From the NCBI RefSeq assembly GCF_015558675.1, contig NZ_JADMOL010000001.1, forward strand, positions 779,765 through 843,764: a DNA stretch of 64,000 nucleotides, in the 5' to 3' direction. This DNA comes from Paenibacillus sp. 1001270B_150601_E10 (lineage in GTDB: Bacteria > Bacillota > Bacilli > Paenibacillales > Paenibacillaceae). Under the pieces are notes generated by a model that did not search any database, had not been told where the DNA came from, and saw only the letters and a program-made list of their open reading frames with translations. The first letter of the stretch is position 1; each line of letters starts with the position of its first letter. Of the stretch, positions 43,837 to 52,850 are shown piece after piece. The position numbers and the translations under genes are program-made.

Positions 43837-46545
43837 TTACATTATTGTAAACCTCGATTTCAAACCATCAATCGTTGCATTTTCCAGCACTTCATTATGT
43901 GGAACCAGTAAATATGACCATGCTTTCCCTTCATTTTTGAGCTCATGATCGGTCGCATGTTGGCACCATTTAACTACAGCATTTGCTTTGTCTTGGACGA
44001 CCTCATTTGCGATCTCACTTTCCTTTTTAACCTCAACGATGTATTTGTTTGTTTTAGTCTCCAGGACAAAATCAGGATAGTAAGTTGAGTTATGGCTGTA
44101 ATAAATCCTAATATGGCTCTGATTCATCGATGGCTTGAACCATTTCTCAACGTTTGGATCATTTTCACAAATTATAGCAAACCGCCGCTCGCTATCTGAA
44201 TCAAATTTCTGCTCTTTATACAGACACTTGAGAAAACCGCCGAAAACCATGCTTCTAATTCGATTTCTGTCATTTACAGGTTCCCTGAATGGGCGGACTC
44301 CTTCTTCGGAGGCTGATGTATAGTAAGTATTCTTTAGAGTCTCAAAACCTTTTGGAATCGTTACTTTATAATCAACGGCTTTTGCGAAGTAGTGCGACTT
44401 CATCTGAGCATAAACGAATTCACCAAGCTTGGAACGATTGTATAGGAGAACGTTACGTACTTGCTTATCATCAGATAAATAGCTTTGAAGATGTTGAACC
44501 AACTGGTTTGATAATTTGTAAAGCAGTTCAGCGTGCTCATCGTAAGATACATCGGGATATTCAGCTAATATGGATACCACATAGTCTTCAAGCCGATCTT
44601 CGTAGTAATCATTCTCATATCGTTGCAGAGTTTCGCGTTCGCTTGTCCGTAAATGCTGAATTAAAATATGATCATCGACAGGCAACAGATTAATGCCATT
44701 GGCATTGAGATCAAAATCTTCATATCCCCATTGGAGACCACCAACCGGCTGGACAATAATTCTAGGGATATCAATGCTATGTTGAATCGTCTTCTCAACG
44801 AAAATCTCAACGATCTTCTCAATCATTTCTTCTCGTTGTTCTGGAAATAAATCCAATTCAGTATGAACATACGCTGCCTGTACCTCACGCACAAGCTGTT
44901 TTTTGATTTCTGGAGTTTCCAGTTGCTTGGATGAAGAAAGGTACTCAAATTGCTGAACCTTTGTTTGTACTAAATGTGTAATCTGCTGAATATTCGATTG
45001 TACAACCGGGTTAGTGCTATTTAGATGCTCTGTACCAGTTCTTTTATTGATTTCATTTACGATTGTCTTTTCAACAGCTTTTGCCACAACTTCTTCAATA
45101 GCTGGTAGGGCGGCAATAACCTTCTTTTGCTCTACAGCCACATCTTTTCCGATTATAACACCGCTTCGAATGATGGAGTTTGGATTGTTCGCTTCATCGA
45201 CGATATCCTGAAACTTATCATGAGCAATAATCGTTAGTCGGTCAACGGATTTTACTCCTGTACGTTTACCATAAGGAAGCCGCAATCCTCTCCCTATTGA
45301 TTGCTCTACCAACGTTTTTGAATTCGCTGCGCGAAGTGGGATGATCGTATACAGATTAGTTACGTCCCAGCCTTCTTTTAGCATGTTGACATGAATAACG
45401 ATCTCCGTGGCGGTGCTTGGATTCTCAACAGACATGAGCTGCTGAATCGTTTCGTCCTTTTCTTCACCACGCTGGTTAGAGTGAACCGTAATGACTTTGT
45501 TCTTGTATCTCCCTTCAAAGAAAGAATCGGATTGAATCGTTTGTAAAAGCAATTGCGCGTGATCTGTATCCTGCGCGACAATCAGAACAAACGGCTTGAC
45601 TATAGCTTGTTGGTATTGCCTAGCGTAAATCTCCAGTTCCACCTTCGTTTCCTCGTGGACAAGAATACCGTCTTCCAGCTTAATCCGTTCCAGTTCTTCC
45701 TCGGAAAACTGTGAAGCATTAAAGTTTTCTCGCGTAGCTACCGCTGGTTCTTTGACAAATCCGTCTTCCATTGCCTTATGTAAAGGATAGCTGTAAATGA
45801 CATTGTAGAATGGAATGGACTTCGAGCCGCTTTCTACTTGAGGAGTTGCCGTCAGTTCCAAACCTAATACCGGATTTAATTCATTCAAAACCTTTATTCC
45901 CGCAGAAGCTCTATAACGATGCGACTCATCCATCAGAAGCACCAAATCGGGAAGGGAAGAAAGGTATTCAAAATAGCTTTGTCCAATATATTCTTGCAAT
46001 CTCTTAATGCGCGGCGAATTGCCGCCGCGCACTTCGGAGTTAATTTTTGAGATGTTAAAAATATTGATGTGGACTTCTGTTTCACCAAAAATGCTTTGTT
46101 TTCGTACACCAAATCCATCTTCGTAGTTTTCTCCAGTAATAAGAATTGGCTGATTCGATGCAAATTCAGCGACTCCTTTGAAAACATATTTGGGTGTATT
46201 CGGGGTGAAGTCCGCAATCAGTTTGTTGTAGATCGTCAAGTTTGGCGCAAGAACGAAAAAGTTCTTCATGCCTTTTGCGATATGAAGATATGAAATAAAA
46301 GCCCCCATTAATCTCGTTTTCCCAACTCCGGTAGCCAGAGCGAAGCAAAGGGAAGGGAAATCACGCTCGAAATCGTCAACGGATGGATACAATGCTTTTG
46401 TATTATTCAGTTGAGTAAGCAAAGATTCAGATGTATGTTTACCAAGTTCCAGAACATCTAGCAAATCTGCTAATATTTCGAGAGAATCTCGTTGTGGCTT
46501 CCTCAAGCTTAATCGGGCTGAAATCGAGTTCACATAGCGATTCAT
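43837..46545 (-). CDS. res: Type III restriction enzyme, Res subunit
   Basis: 902 residues. Helicase domain 1: ALATGVGKTRLMGAF (Walker A) and LMDESHRYRAS (DEAH-type box), then ELTATPQ. Helicase domain 2: GRGLRLPYGKRTG. C-terminal PD-(D/E)xK nuclease: YYPDFVLET (D825) and YIVEVKK (E838-K840). Type III Res cuts DNA 25-27 bp from unmethylated sites after ATP-driven contact between two head-to-head sites. The start overlaps the Mod stop by four bases (ATGA), so the subunits are coupled. All catalytic motifs look intact. Confidence 0.92.
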   Translation of the reverse strand: MNRYVNSISARLSLRKPQRDSLEILADLLDVLELGKHTSESLLTQLNNTKALYPSVDDFERDFPSLCFALATGVGKTRLMGAFISYLHIAKGMKNFFVLAPNLTIYNKLIADFTPNTPKYVFKGVAEFASNQPILITGENYEDGFGVRKQSIFGETEVHINIFNISKINSEVRGGNSPRIKRLQEYIGQSYFEYLSSLPDLVLLMDESHRYRASAGIKVLNELNPVLGLELTATPQVESGSKSIPFYNVIYSYPLHKAMEDGFVKEPAVATRENFNASQFSEEELERIKLEDGILVHEETKVELEIYARQYQQAIVKPFVLIVAQDTDHAQLLLQTIQSDSFFEGRYKNKVITVHSNQRGEEKDETIQQLMSVENPSTATEIVIHVNMLKEGWDVTNLYTIIPLRAANSKTLVEQSIGRGLRLPYGKRTGVKSVDRLTIIAHDKFQDIVDEANNPNSIIRSGVIIGKDVAVEQKKVIAALPAIEEVVAKAVEKTIVNEINKRTGTEHLNSTNPVVQSNIQQITHLVQTKVQQFEYLSSSKQLETPEIKKQLVREVQAAYVHTELDLFPEQREEMIEKIVEIFVEKTIQHSIDIPRIIVQPVGGLQWGYEDFDLNANGINLLPVDDHILIQHLRTSERETLQRYENDYYEDRLEDYVVSILAEYPDVSYDEHAELLYKLSNQLVQHLQSYLSDDKQVRNVLLYNRSKLGEFVYAQMKSHYFAKAVDYKVTIPKGFETLKNTYYTSASEEGVRPFREPVNDRNRIRSMVFGGFLKCLYKEQKFDSDSERRFAIICENDPNVEKWFKPSMNQSHIRIYYSHNSTYYPDFVLETKTNKYIVEVKKESEIANEVVQDKANAVVKWCQHATDHELKNEGKAWSYLLVPHNEVLENATIDGLKSRFTIM

Positions 46546-48236
46546 TGACCGTCCCCCTGTTCAGCCGAGTTTAGTTCGTTTAAACCGTGTTTTTGTGGAT
46601 TTTCTGCAATATCCAAACTGTAGTCGTCTTTCCCAAATTCACATCGTTTTAAGATAGAAGTTGGAATTTTCTCGAATGTCATTTGAGGATAATCATTTGG
46701 ATTCACAGTATAAGCCTTGCAACAAATCAGTAACGTTTCATCCGCCGTCATCTGACTTTGAATTTGGTCTGCTGTTTCTCGTGTTATCAATTGAGTTGTT
46801 GTATAAATGAAATCCAGTTCGGTAGATTGACCCTGCTTCCAGTAAAATGATTCATCAGGCTTAAACTTGAAGCCCTTGTGTTTGCACATCGCTTCGGCAA
46901 GCATAGCAGAATTGTAGTCATTACTTATAACCCAATTACCAAATTTGTCTTTCTTCAACAAGCTTGGGGCAAGATGAAAATATCGGAAGCCGCCACCCCC
47001 TTGCCAGTTTACTGCCTTACTTATGCCGCTTTGATCTTCGCCATCAATGACACTTCTTAAACGAGGGATTATATGCGTATGACAATGTTCTCCTTGTTCT
47101 ATCATAATCCATTTACGTCCCATCTTATGTGCAACTGCACCGGTAGTACCTGAGCCAGCAAATGAATCTAACACGATATCTCCCTTTTGGGTCGATAACT
47201 CTAAAATGCGCTTGATCAAAAATTCTGGTTTTTTTCCATTTGGGAATGACACTCCTCCTTCTTTATGTAGGTTATTTGATAGTAGGTCATCCCAAATTGT
47301 TGAAGCTGGTTCTCCTGTGATGTACTTCCCATCTATTTCTTTTGCTTTTGTAGAATAGAATATAAGCTGCTCTCCATTGAGAAAGAAATAATCGTCCTTG
47401 TTATTTCTTTCAGATCTGAATACTTTATTGGGTTGGAGTCTAGAGTTTTCCAATTGTAGTCTAGCTTCTGGATTTATATCTTTAGGTGCGACCCTCGCTG
47501 TTCTGACTACTCGTCTGGGATCTTCTAGTACAAAGTTTTCAATCACATCTTCTAACTTATCACCAAATTTTGCTTTCAGTTGTGTTGGCTTAATTCCGTA
47601 TTTCTCAGCAATAATATTCCTTAAATTATCAAGTCTCCAACTGCTGAAATGCTCATTAAAGTTTACAATGTACTTGTTATACCTATCGTCCCTTTTCACC
47701 GGTACATAAACCTTATTTGACTCCCAGCGGGCTTTATCTTTTGCATAATACAAAATAAAGCTTGAGGTAGTGACTAAACCTGGATTAACTGCTTTTGGTC
47801 CAGATACAGAGCTCTGCTTAAAAGTTATGACTGAGATGCGATTTTTTCTACCGAATATTTCATCAGTAATGGCAATAAGGTAGGCTAATTCATTATCATC
47901 TATATGAATAAATAGCGAGCCGCTTGGATGTAGAAGCTTGTGTATCAACTGTAACCGACTTCTCATCATCGATAACCATATTGAATGCTCAAGACCGTCA
48001 TCATAATACTCAAATGCCTGTTGAGTATTAAATGGAGGGTCTATATAAACACACTTTATCATTCCAGAATAATCTTGATCTAGAGCCCTTAATGCGAGCA
48101 GATTATCGCCGTGTATTAGTAAATTTTCTTGCTGAACTCCATATGATTTCCCATAATCTTCTAATAAAATTCGCGGTTCAAGCTGTGGTTCTTGATCTTT
48201 ACCGATCCATGTTAATTCTAACTTGGTTCTTCTCAT
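46542..48236 (-). CDS. mod: Type III DNA methyltransferase, Mod subunit (N6-adenine)
   Basis: 564 residues from ATG 48236 (GAGGTG four bases upstream). Catalytic motif IV IDPPFNTQQ at residues 65-73 precedes the AdoMet site FAGSGTTGAVAH near residue 360, the beta-class order. The segment between them and after residue 430 is the target-recognition region. Mod methylates one strand of an asymmetric site and also supplies DNA specificity for Res. It is the middle gene of a DUF6037-mod-res operon. No repeat tract for phase variation is seen in it. Confidence 0.92.
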   Translation of the reverse strand: MRRTKLELTWIGKDQEPQLEPRILLEDYGKSYGVQQENLLIHGDNLLALRALDQDYSGMIKCVYIDPPFNTQQAFEYYDDGLEHSIWLSMMRSRLQLIHKLLHPSGSLFIHIDDNELAYLIAITDEIFGRKNRISVITFKQSSVSGPKAVNPGLVTTSSFILYYAKDKARWESNKVYVPVKRDDRYNKYIVNFNEHFSSWRLDNLRNIIAEKYGIKPTQLKAKFGDKLEDVIENFVLEDPRRVVRTARVAPKDINPEARLQLENSRLQPNKVFRSERNNKDDYFFLNGEQLIFYSTKAKEIDGKYITGEPASTIWDDLLSNNLHKEGGVSFPNGKKPEFLIKRILELSTQKGDIVLDSFAGSGTTGAVAHKMGRKWIMIEQGEHCHTHIIPRLRSVIDGEDQSGISKAVNWQGGGGFRYFHLAPSLLKKDKFGNWVISNDYNSAMLAEAMCKHKGFKFKPDESFYWKQGQSTELDFIYTTTQLITRETADQIQSQMTADETLLICCKAYTVNPNDYPQMTFEKIPTSILKRCEFGKDDYSLDIAENPQKHGLNELNSAEQGDGQ

Positions 48237-48277
48237 ATAGCACCTCAATCATGTAGTCATCAAGTATTGTCAAGTTC

Positions 48278-48853
48278 TCAGAAATCAAGAATGACTTCTT
48301 GAGCTTTTTTTATTTCATCTGTCCATCTACTACTTACATTTTTCGCTTTGCAACGTATATAAGCATCGTCGCCCAATAACAACCTTGTCTTTTCAAGATT
48401 TTTGAGAGTAACTTTGTTACCATTGATTGTGTTATCTAGCCAACCCATAAAATATATTTTATCAGCTTCTTCTACATCCGTTCGGTAAACTGCTATTTCA
48501 TGAGGTTTGGGTGTATTCTTCTTATCAGCTTTTACTGGTATGTTTTTATTAAACTCCGCAAAGAAATAAGCGGGTTTAAACTTATTTGTTGGATCAAATT
48601 GTAAACCGAGAATACGGCATAATTCAGAATACTTGTCTTTTGGTAGCGTTGGATCAATAACAAATCCTTTTTTAATGTCCATTTCAAAGTAAAAATTTTC
48701 AGCTTTCACACCAAACATTAATTTGTAAGGACTTTCATCTATAAAGAAAAATACATCGAATGTCACGTTATTGTATTTGAAGCCAAATCTATACCTCTTA
48801 AGGCTTAATTGCCGCATATCATTGTATAAAGGAATAATTCCGTCAAGTTTCAT
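48278..48853 (-). CDS. DUF6037-like protein of the type III RM operon
   Basis: 191 residues from ATG 48853 (AAGGTGG seven bases upstream). Soluble, mixed alpha/beta, no TM. Blocks such as YRFGFKYNNVTFDVFFFID and ELCRILGLQFDPTNKFKPAY suit the DUF6037 family, whose members often sit with restriction genes; this name is tentative. The gene precedes mod by 41 bp on the same strand, so it is probably cotranscribed. It could be a regulator or an accessory subunit. Confidence 0.5.
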   Translation of the reverse strand: MKLDGIIPLYNDMRQLSLKRYRFGFKYNNVTFDVFFFIDESPYKLMFGVKAENFYFEMDIKKGFVIDPTLPKDKYSELCRILGLQFDPTNKFKPAYFFAEFNKNIPVKADKKNTPKPHEIAVYRTDVEEADKIYFMGWLDNTINGNKVTLKNLEKTRLLLGDDAYIRCKAKNVSSRWTDEIKKAQEVILDF

Positions 48854-48854
48854 A

Positions 48855-48884
48855 ATTAATCCACCTTTATCATGATTAATCCAC
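48855..48884. promoter_or_regulatory. Ten-base direct repeats at the start of the RM operon
   Basis: ATTAATCCAC occurs at 48855-48864 and 48875-48884, exactly 20 bp apart, next to the first start codon. Two turns of helix separate the copies, as expected of a regulator binding one face of DNA. Confidence 0.4.
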
Positions 48885-49000
48885 ATTAATATTGCAGACT
48901 GGGGATTATAGCATATCAACTTTACATGTTTCGTACTATGATAACACGATCCTTATAAATTCGATCAAGCCCTTCCAACCTCCTGCTTCCTAGAAAAAAT

Positions 49001-49779
49001 GGGGCTGTCCAATAAGTCCCCAAAATAAAAAGGTTGGGCGAGAAACTGGCGAAAAACGTACGGTTTTCCGTCCAGTCTATGTTTAATGCATTTGCAGGAA
49101 AGCAGCGAAGCGGATACCTGCTACTTTCAGTAGGTTGTAAACTAAAGCCACAAACTAAAACTCTATATGAACCTTGATTAGCCCTCGCAAGGAAAAGAGA
49201 CGGAACGAGCGATTTCCCTTGATGTGGCCAATACGCCCTCTACCTCGAATTTACTCCGAGCGTACATGACGATAAGAGTTTTTTTAGCCTTTGCTTTTAA
49301 TCGTATTCCAGTGTACATGGCGGTTTCCCTTGGCCTTGGTTTATACGGGCTTTAAGTGCAGTTGCTGCAAATCTTCACATTCATAGATCCTTGAAGCTTT
49401 GCTCCCACCGCATACAAATAGTTTTCCTCACTACCATACCCTGCATCAGCTAGCATCGTTTTGGATATCGGCAAAGTGGATGCCACCAATTGTTCCATAT
49501 GGGGGATGAAGCATCGTGTATCTGTGGGCGCTGGTACAGGCTGTAAAACAAAATGAATTGGTTTCCATTACCACCAACATAGCACCCTGGATTCAACTTC
49601 CATTCTTGATATGATCTTCCTTCATCCGCATTAACGTGACATCTGGATCGGTTTAGAAGTAAATATTGCATTCGCCAAAACAGGCTTTCTGCTGCTCATA
49701 CTTCGCGTGCCGTGGAAGAAAGGCTTCACGAATCTGTTTCAGTGGCTGCTTCCAGGCATTGTGCTCTCTGGTGAGCGTT
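49001..49779 (-). pseudogene. IS1182-family transposase remnant with one terminal repeat
   Basis: The plus strand begins GGGGCTGTCCAATAAGTCCC at 49001, an IS1182-type end. Reading minus, the C-terminal half of a DDE transposase is seen in pieces across three frames: QIREAFLPRHAKYEQQ, TDPDVTLMRMKEDHIKNG, FIPHMEQLVA, MLADAGYGSEENYLYAV and KAKAKKTLIVMYAR. Frameshifts and stops make it inactive, and the 5' half is missing where the sequence joins the integrase relic at 49780. Confidence 0.8.
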
Positions 49780-50035
49780 AAATCAGGCAAATCCCTTAAC
49801 CATCGAAATTTCCTTCGCAACTTCTATAGATTGATCGTGAAAGCAGATGTCTCACACATCTGCTTTCACGATCTCAGACATACATTCCCACAATCATGTT
49901 AGCCCAAAACATAAATCCCAAAGTGGTAAAGAAGTTTTTGGCCGTTTCGACATTAGAGTAACTCTTGATACGTACTCTCATGTTTTGTCTTCTGTTCAAA
50001 AGTAGACCGCTACACAATATGTGAAAATGTTATTT
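49780..50035 (+). pseudogene. Decayed 3' end of a second integrase copy
   Basis: Corresponds to 43395-43655 of the intact integrase with high identity (for example shared TTAGCCCAAAACATAAATCC) but with small insertions, deletions and stops. It encodes the remains of HDLRHT and the C-terminal tyrosine region. It abuts the IS remnant on the left and leads to the right arm repeats and attR, the place where the integrase is normally found. Confidence 0.85.
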
Positions 50036-50146
50036 GAATCATCATTTTTCCTTCACTGACTTATTAAAAAAAGAAGCAGAACTGCCTGAACGTTCGAATC
50101 AGTGTTTTTAAAGAATTTTCTCCAAATAGGCTCAAAAAACAGCTCT

Positions 50147-50165
50147 GTGACCAAAAGTGTGACCA
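50147..50165. repeat. Right arm-type repeats, two GTGACCA copies 12 bp apart
   Basis: GTGACCA at 50147-50153 and 50159-50165, 78 bp from the attR core. Same sequence, orientation and 12-bp period as the left pair at 28038-28056. Confidence 0.65.
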
Positions 50166-50203
50166 CGAGAAGGTTCTTGGCCGAGCAATGCCTGACAGAA
50201 AAT

Positions 50204-50228
50204 CAAAAAACACCGGGAAATCCCGGTG
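50204..50228 (-). terminator. Current terminator of tRNA-Ala, supplied by the element
   Basis: CACCGGG-AAAT-CCCGGTG hairpin followed on the minus strand by six T, 17 bp beyond the tRNA CCA end. Confidence 0.85.
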
Positions 50229-50242
50229 CTACAAGGTTTGTA

Positions 50243-50289
50243 TTTGGTGGAGCCAAGGGGGATCGAACCCCTGACCTCATCGCTGCCAG
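50243..50289. repeat. attR: 47-bp core inside tRNA-Ala
   Basis: Identical to attL at 27872-27918. It forms the 3' part of the intact tRNA gene, so integration leaves the tRNA functional. Confidence 0.92.
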
Positions 50290-50320
50290 CGATGCGCTCT
50301 CCCAGCTGAGCTATGGCCCC
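50245..50320 (-). tRNA. tRNA-Ala (anticodon GGC)
   Basis: 76 bases with encoded CCA. Acceptor strands GGGGCCA / TGGCTCC pair, the D arm reads GCTCAGCTGGGAGAGC, the anticodon stem is CATCG / CGATG with loop CTGGCAG (GGC), and the T arm is GGGGTTCGATCCCC. It reads the GCC codon. It hosts the integrative element at its 3' end and has a clear promoter upstream. Confidence 0.97.
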
Positions 50321-50347
50321 ATATTTTAAAAACTCATTATGTATTTC

Positions 50348-50376
50348 ATATTACACATTCATTCTAAACAAATCAA
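50348..50376 (-). promoter_or_regulatory. Sigma-A-type promoter of tRNA-Ala
   Basis: On the minus strand TTGATT (-35), 17 bp, TAATAT (-10), ending 28 bp before the mature tRNA start. Confidence 0.7.
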
Positions 50377-50427
50377 CAAACTTTGTTTCGTTCCATTATT
50401 ATACTACGCAATATACTCTCCTGCAAG

Positions 50428-50619
50428 CTATAAAAACAAGGATTTTTGAAGTTCCAGTTCATTGATAAATGGTAAAAACCATACATCAATCTCTAATCGA
50501 TCCATTTCGTACACGAGACTGTACACCGTATCTTGTCGTTTAGCTTTATCCAGCATCTCAAATGCAAAGTCAATGACATCAACATGCCCAACTCGCAGAT
50601 GTGTACTTATTGTAGCAGC
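50428..50619 (-). pseudogene. Open fragment without start codon, gene relic
   Basis: The minus strand is open from a TGA near 50620 to a TAG at 50428. It reads VDVIDFAFEMLDKAKRQDTV, then YSLVYEMDRLEIDVWFLPFI and NELELQKSLFL. Codon use looks coding, but there is no ATG, GTG or TTG near its beginning and no ribosome site. It appears to be the C-terminal end of a lost gene; no family is recognised. Confidence 0.35.
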
Positions 50620-50782
50620 AAGTCAGTGGAAATGTATCTGAAATCATTGCTTACAGACCTTGTTGGTGACTCTACTTAGATGATAGACTCTTCACACAAC
50701 ATGAAACCTATTGAAAAGATCACTAGCGCATTAGCTTCAGTAACGGTATAGCAAGATTATTCCTGAGAGGAGCTCATGATTG

Positions 50783-52585
50783 ATGAACAAGAAGAGGATC
50801 ATCTTTATTGCTTCCATCATTGTGATCGCAGCTGCTGTCATATATCCTTCTATTGTCTATATCACATCCAAATCATCGAATGATTCATCTCCCCCAACAG
50901 ATAACCAAGTACAAGCAGAAGCATGGAACAAAGGCACTTTAGAGGAACAGGCTAAGCAACTCACAGCACTTATGACAGACAAGGAAAAGATCGGACAGCT
51001 CGTGATGTATACGCCTACTGATCAAGCAGATGCATTCTCCAGCTCCATGATCAAGGAATTCTACGTTGGAAGTGCTCTATTAAATCGGCATCTGCAGACA
51101 GCTGCAGAGATGGCCGCGTTCACCAATCAACTCCAGCAATGGGCGGGAGAATCTAGACTTGGGATTCCCCTTTTTATATCAGGAGATTTAGAGTATGGCG
51201 CAGCACAAAGAGTCCCAGGTGAAGCAACTATTTTGCCTAGACAGATGGCCATTGGGGCTACTCACAACGTGGAGCATGCGGAACAAGCTGCGCGAATTAC
51301 TGCGATTGAAGCTAAGGCCATGGGCTTTCAATGGAGTTTCTCGCCAGTCTCTGATGTGAACTCCAATCTAGAGAATCCCGTCATCGGCGTTCGTTCCTTT
51401 GGTCAGAACACCAAGCTTGTCAGCGACATGGCTGTCGCGCAAGTAAAAGGCTACCAGGCAGAAGGCGTGCTTTCGAGCGCCAAGCATTTTCCCGGGCACG
51501 GGGATACCGGCTTTGATACTCATTCCACTCTAGCTAAAGTATCCTATAACGAAGAGGTGCTGCGTAAAGTCCATCTCCCACCCTTTCAAGCGGTCATCGA
51601 TCAAGGCATTGAATCCATTATGACCTCTCATATCATTATTGAAGCCATAGATCCTGAGCTTCCCGCTACCTTATCAAAAAAAGTACTGACTGGCCTGCTA
51701 AGAGAACAGATGGGCTTCAAGGGCATCATTGTGACTGACGCCATGGTTATGGAAGCGATCTCTGCCAATTGGGGGGCTGGCGAAGCAGCAGTTATGGCTA
51801 TTAATGCTGGTGCTGATATCGTCATGGCAAATGGTTCTGTTGAGGATCAATACGAAACGCTGAATACCCTATATGAAGCCCTACAGGATGGCAAAATTGA
51901 AAGAGCTCGTGTGGATAACTCTGTTGAACGAATCCTTTATTACAAGTTGAAAATGAACTTGTTCGAACAGCAATCCGTCGATGCAAATCAAGCAGCTGCT
52001 CTAGTGGGCAGCAAAGAACATTGGGAGCAGTCCAACCAAATAGCAAGGGATTCCATTACCCTCATCAAGAATGAAGGAATCCTCCCGCTTGATCCAAAAA
52101 CCAATGATCACATACTCGTCGTTAGTGTCGCATATGCCGATTGGATTGCGGAAAGTGTCCGACAGATGGTGAGCGGTCAGGTCACCGCTTATCAGGCCGC
52201 CCCTGCTCGAGGAGAGAAGCTGGATGCAGCGCCAGAGGCTATTGCTGAGGCGGTTGCACTTGCAAAGAAGGCGGATCGCATTCTCGTATTTACACAATCC
52301 GATCGTCAATTGCCCCAAGGGCAGATTGACCTTGTCAATCAATTGCTGGCTACGGAGAAGCCCGTTGTGACGGTATCCCTAGGCAATCCTGGCGACATCC
52401 TGAGCTATCCTAACGCAAAGGCGCATCTATCCACCTATGCGCTGGACAACTGGTACTGGCTCACGCCCATTCCTGTTTCGTGGGATGCAGCTGTTCAGGT
52501 TATTTTTGGCGCATCTCCAAAAGGGAAATTACCTGTTATACTGAATGAAACATACAAGGAAGGATATGGATTGCGTTATCCCTAA
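50783..52585 (+). CDS. GH3-family beta-N-acetylhexosaminidase-like enzyme, membrane-anchored
   Basis: About 600 residues. One N-terminal membrane helix or uncleaved signal (RIIFIASIIVIAAAVIYPSI) places the enzyme outside. GH3 domain residues 50-385: SAKHFPGHGDTGFDTH is the NagZ-type loop with the His/Asp acid-base pair, and GIIVTDAMVMEAIS contains the nucleophile aspartate (TDAM). The C-terminal 200 residues are the GH3 second domain, longer than in E. coli NagZ and like Bacillus YbbD. It removes N-acetylglucosamine from muropeptides or glycans at the cell surface. Start could also be TTG 50780. Confidence 0.88.
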   Translation: MNKKRIIFIASIIVIAAAVIYPSIVYITSKSSNDSSPPTDNQVQAEAWNKGTLEEQAKQLTALMTDKEKIGQLVMYTPTDQADAFSSSMIKEFYVGSALLNRHLQTAAEMAAFTNQLQQWAGESRLGIPLFISGDLEYGAAQRVPGEATILPRQMAIGATHNVEHAEQAARITAIEAKAMGFQWSFSPVSDVNSNLENPVIGVRSFGQNTKLVSDMAVAQVKGYQAEGVLSSAKHFPGHGDTGFDTHSTLAKVSYNEEVLRKVHLPPFQAVIDQGIESIMTSHIIIEAIDPELPATLSKKVLTGLLREQMGFKGIIVTDAMVMEAISANWGAGEAAVMAINAGADIVMANGSVEDQYETLNTLYEALQDGKIERARVDNSVERILYYKLKMNLFEQQSVDANQAAALVGSKEHWEQSNQIARDSITLIKNEGILPLDPKTNDHILVVSVAYADWIAESVRQMVSGQVTAYQAAPARGEKLDAAPEAIAEAVALAKKADRILVFTQSDRQLPQGQIDLVNQLLATEKPVVTVSLGNPGDILSYPNAKAHLSTYALDNWYWLTPIPVSWDAAVQVIFGASPKGKLPVILNETYKEGYGLRYP

Positions 52586-52614
52586 GGATTATCGAACCCT
52601 ATCCGTATAAGAAT

Positions 52615-52669
52615 AAGCCACCTCAATAAGCTGCTTCAATAGCTAGCTTCTTCGTTGAGGTGGCTTTTC
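52615..52669 (+). terminator. Intrinsic terminator after the GH3 gene
   Basis: AAGCCACCTCAA / TTGAGGTGGCTT 12-bp arms then TTTCTTATT. Confidence 0.85.
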
Positions 52670-52790
52670 TTATTGACCTGCTTTATTACCAAACACTGGA
52701 TACAAGAACGCGTAATGGCGGATAAATTACTGCAAATAAATTACTTCTATATTTGAAATGCTGATATGTAAATCAATTCAAACCCCATTT

Positions 52791-52807
52791 ACATACATTC
52801 TGTATGT
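52791..52807. promoter_or_regulatory. Palindromic operator upstream of the VOC/TetR pair
   Basis: ACATACA-TTC-TGTATGT, 43 bp before the VOC start. The symmetry fits a TetR operator, and the TetR gene follows in the same transcription unit, so autoregulation is likely. Confidence 0.6.
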
Positions 52808-52850
52808 ATGTTAAGCTCCTCGCAGACAATGATAAGGGAGGATTTTCCAC

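Larger units (their letters stand above)
27872..50289. mobile_element. Integrative element of about 22.4 kb in tRNA-Ala(GGC)
   Basis: Bounded by the 47-bp attL and attR. It contains a tyrosine integrase and excisionase, a replication-initiator-like gene, RadC, and accessory cargo: a HerA/OLD/HEPN operon, an XRE-led membrane/secreted-protein operon, and a type III restriction-modification operon. Sequence inside is more AT-rich than on either side. I see no clear conjugation genes (no VirB4, coupling protein or relaxase beyond the Rep-like protein), so it may be mobilisable or a genomic island. The integrase lies in the middle rather than at an end, and a decayed second integrase end abuts attR, showing a composite history. 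Confidence 0.9.

Noticed and set aside
49450..49671. 73-residue minus-strand frame in the IS region
   Set aside because: It is one frame of the broken IS1182 transposase, not a separate gene.
27872..50289. CRISPR array inside the defence-rich element
   Set aside because: No regularly spaced repeats or cas genes were seen anywhere in the window.
27872..50289. Complete conjugative (ICE) transfer module
   Set aside because: No VirB4-, VirD4- or clear relaxase-type genes are visible; only a Rep-like protein of uncertain class.
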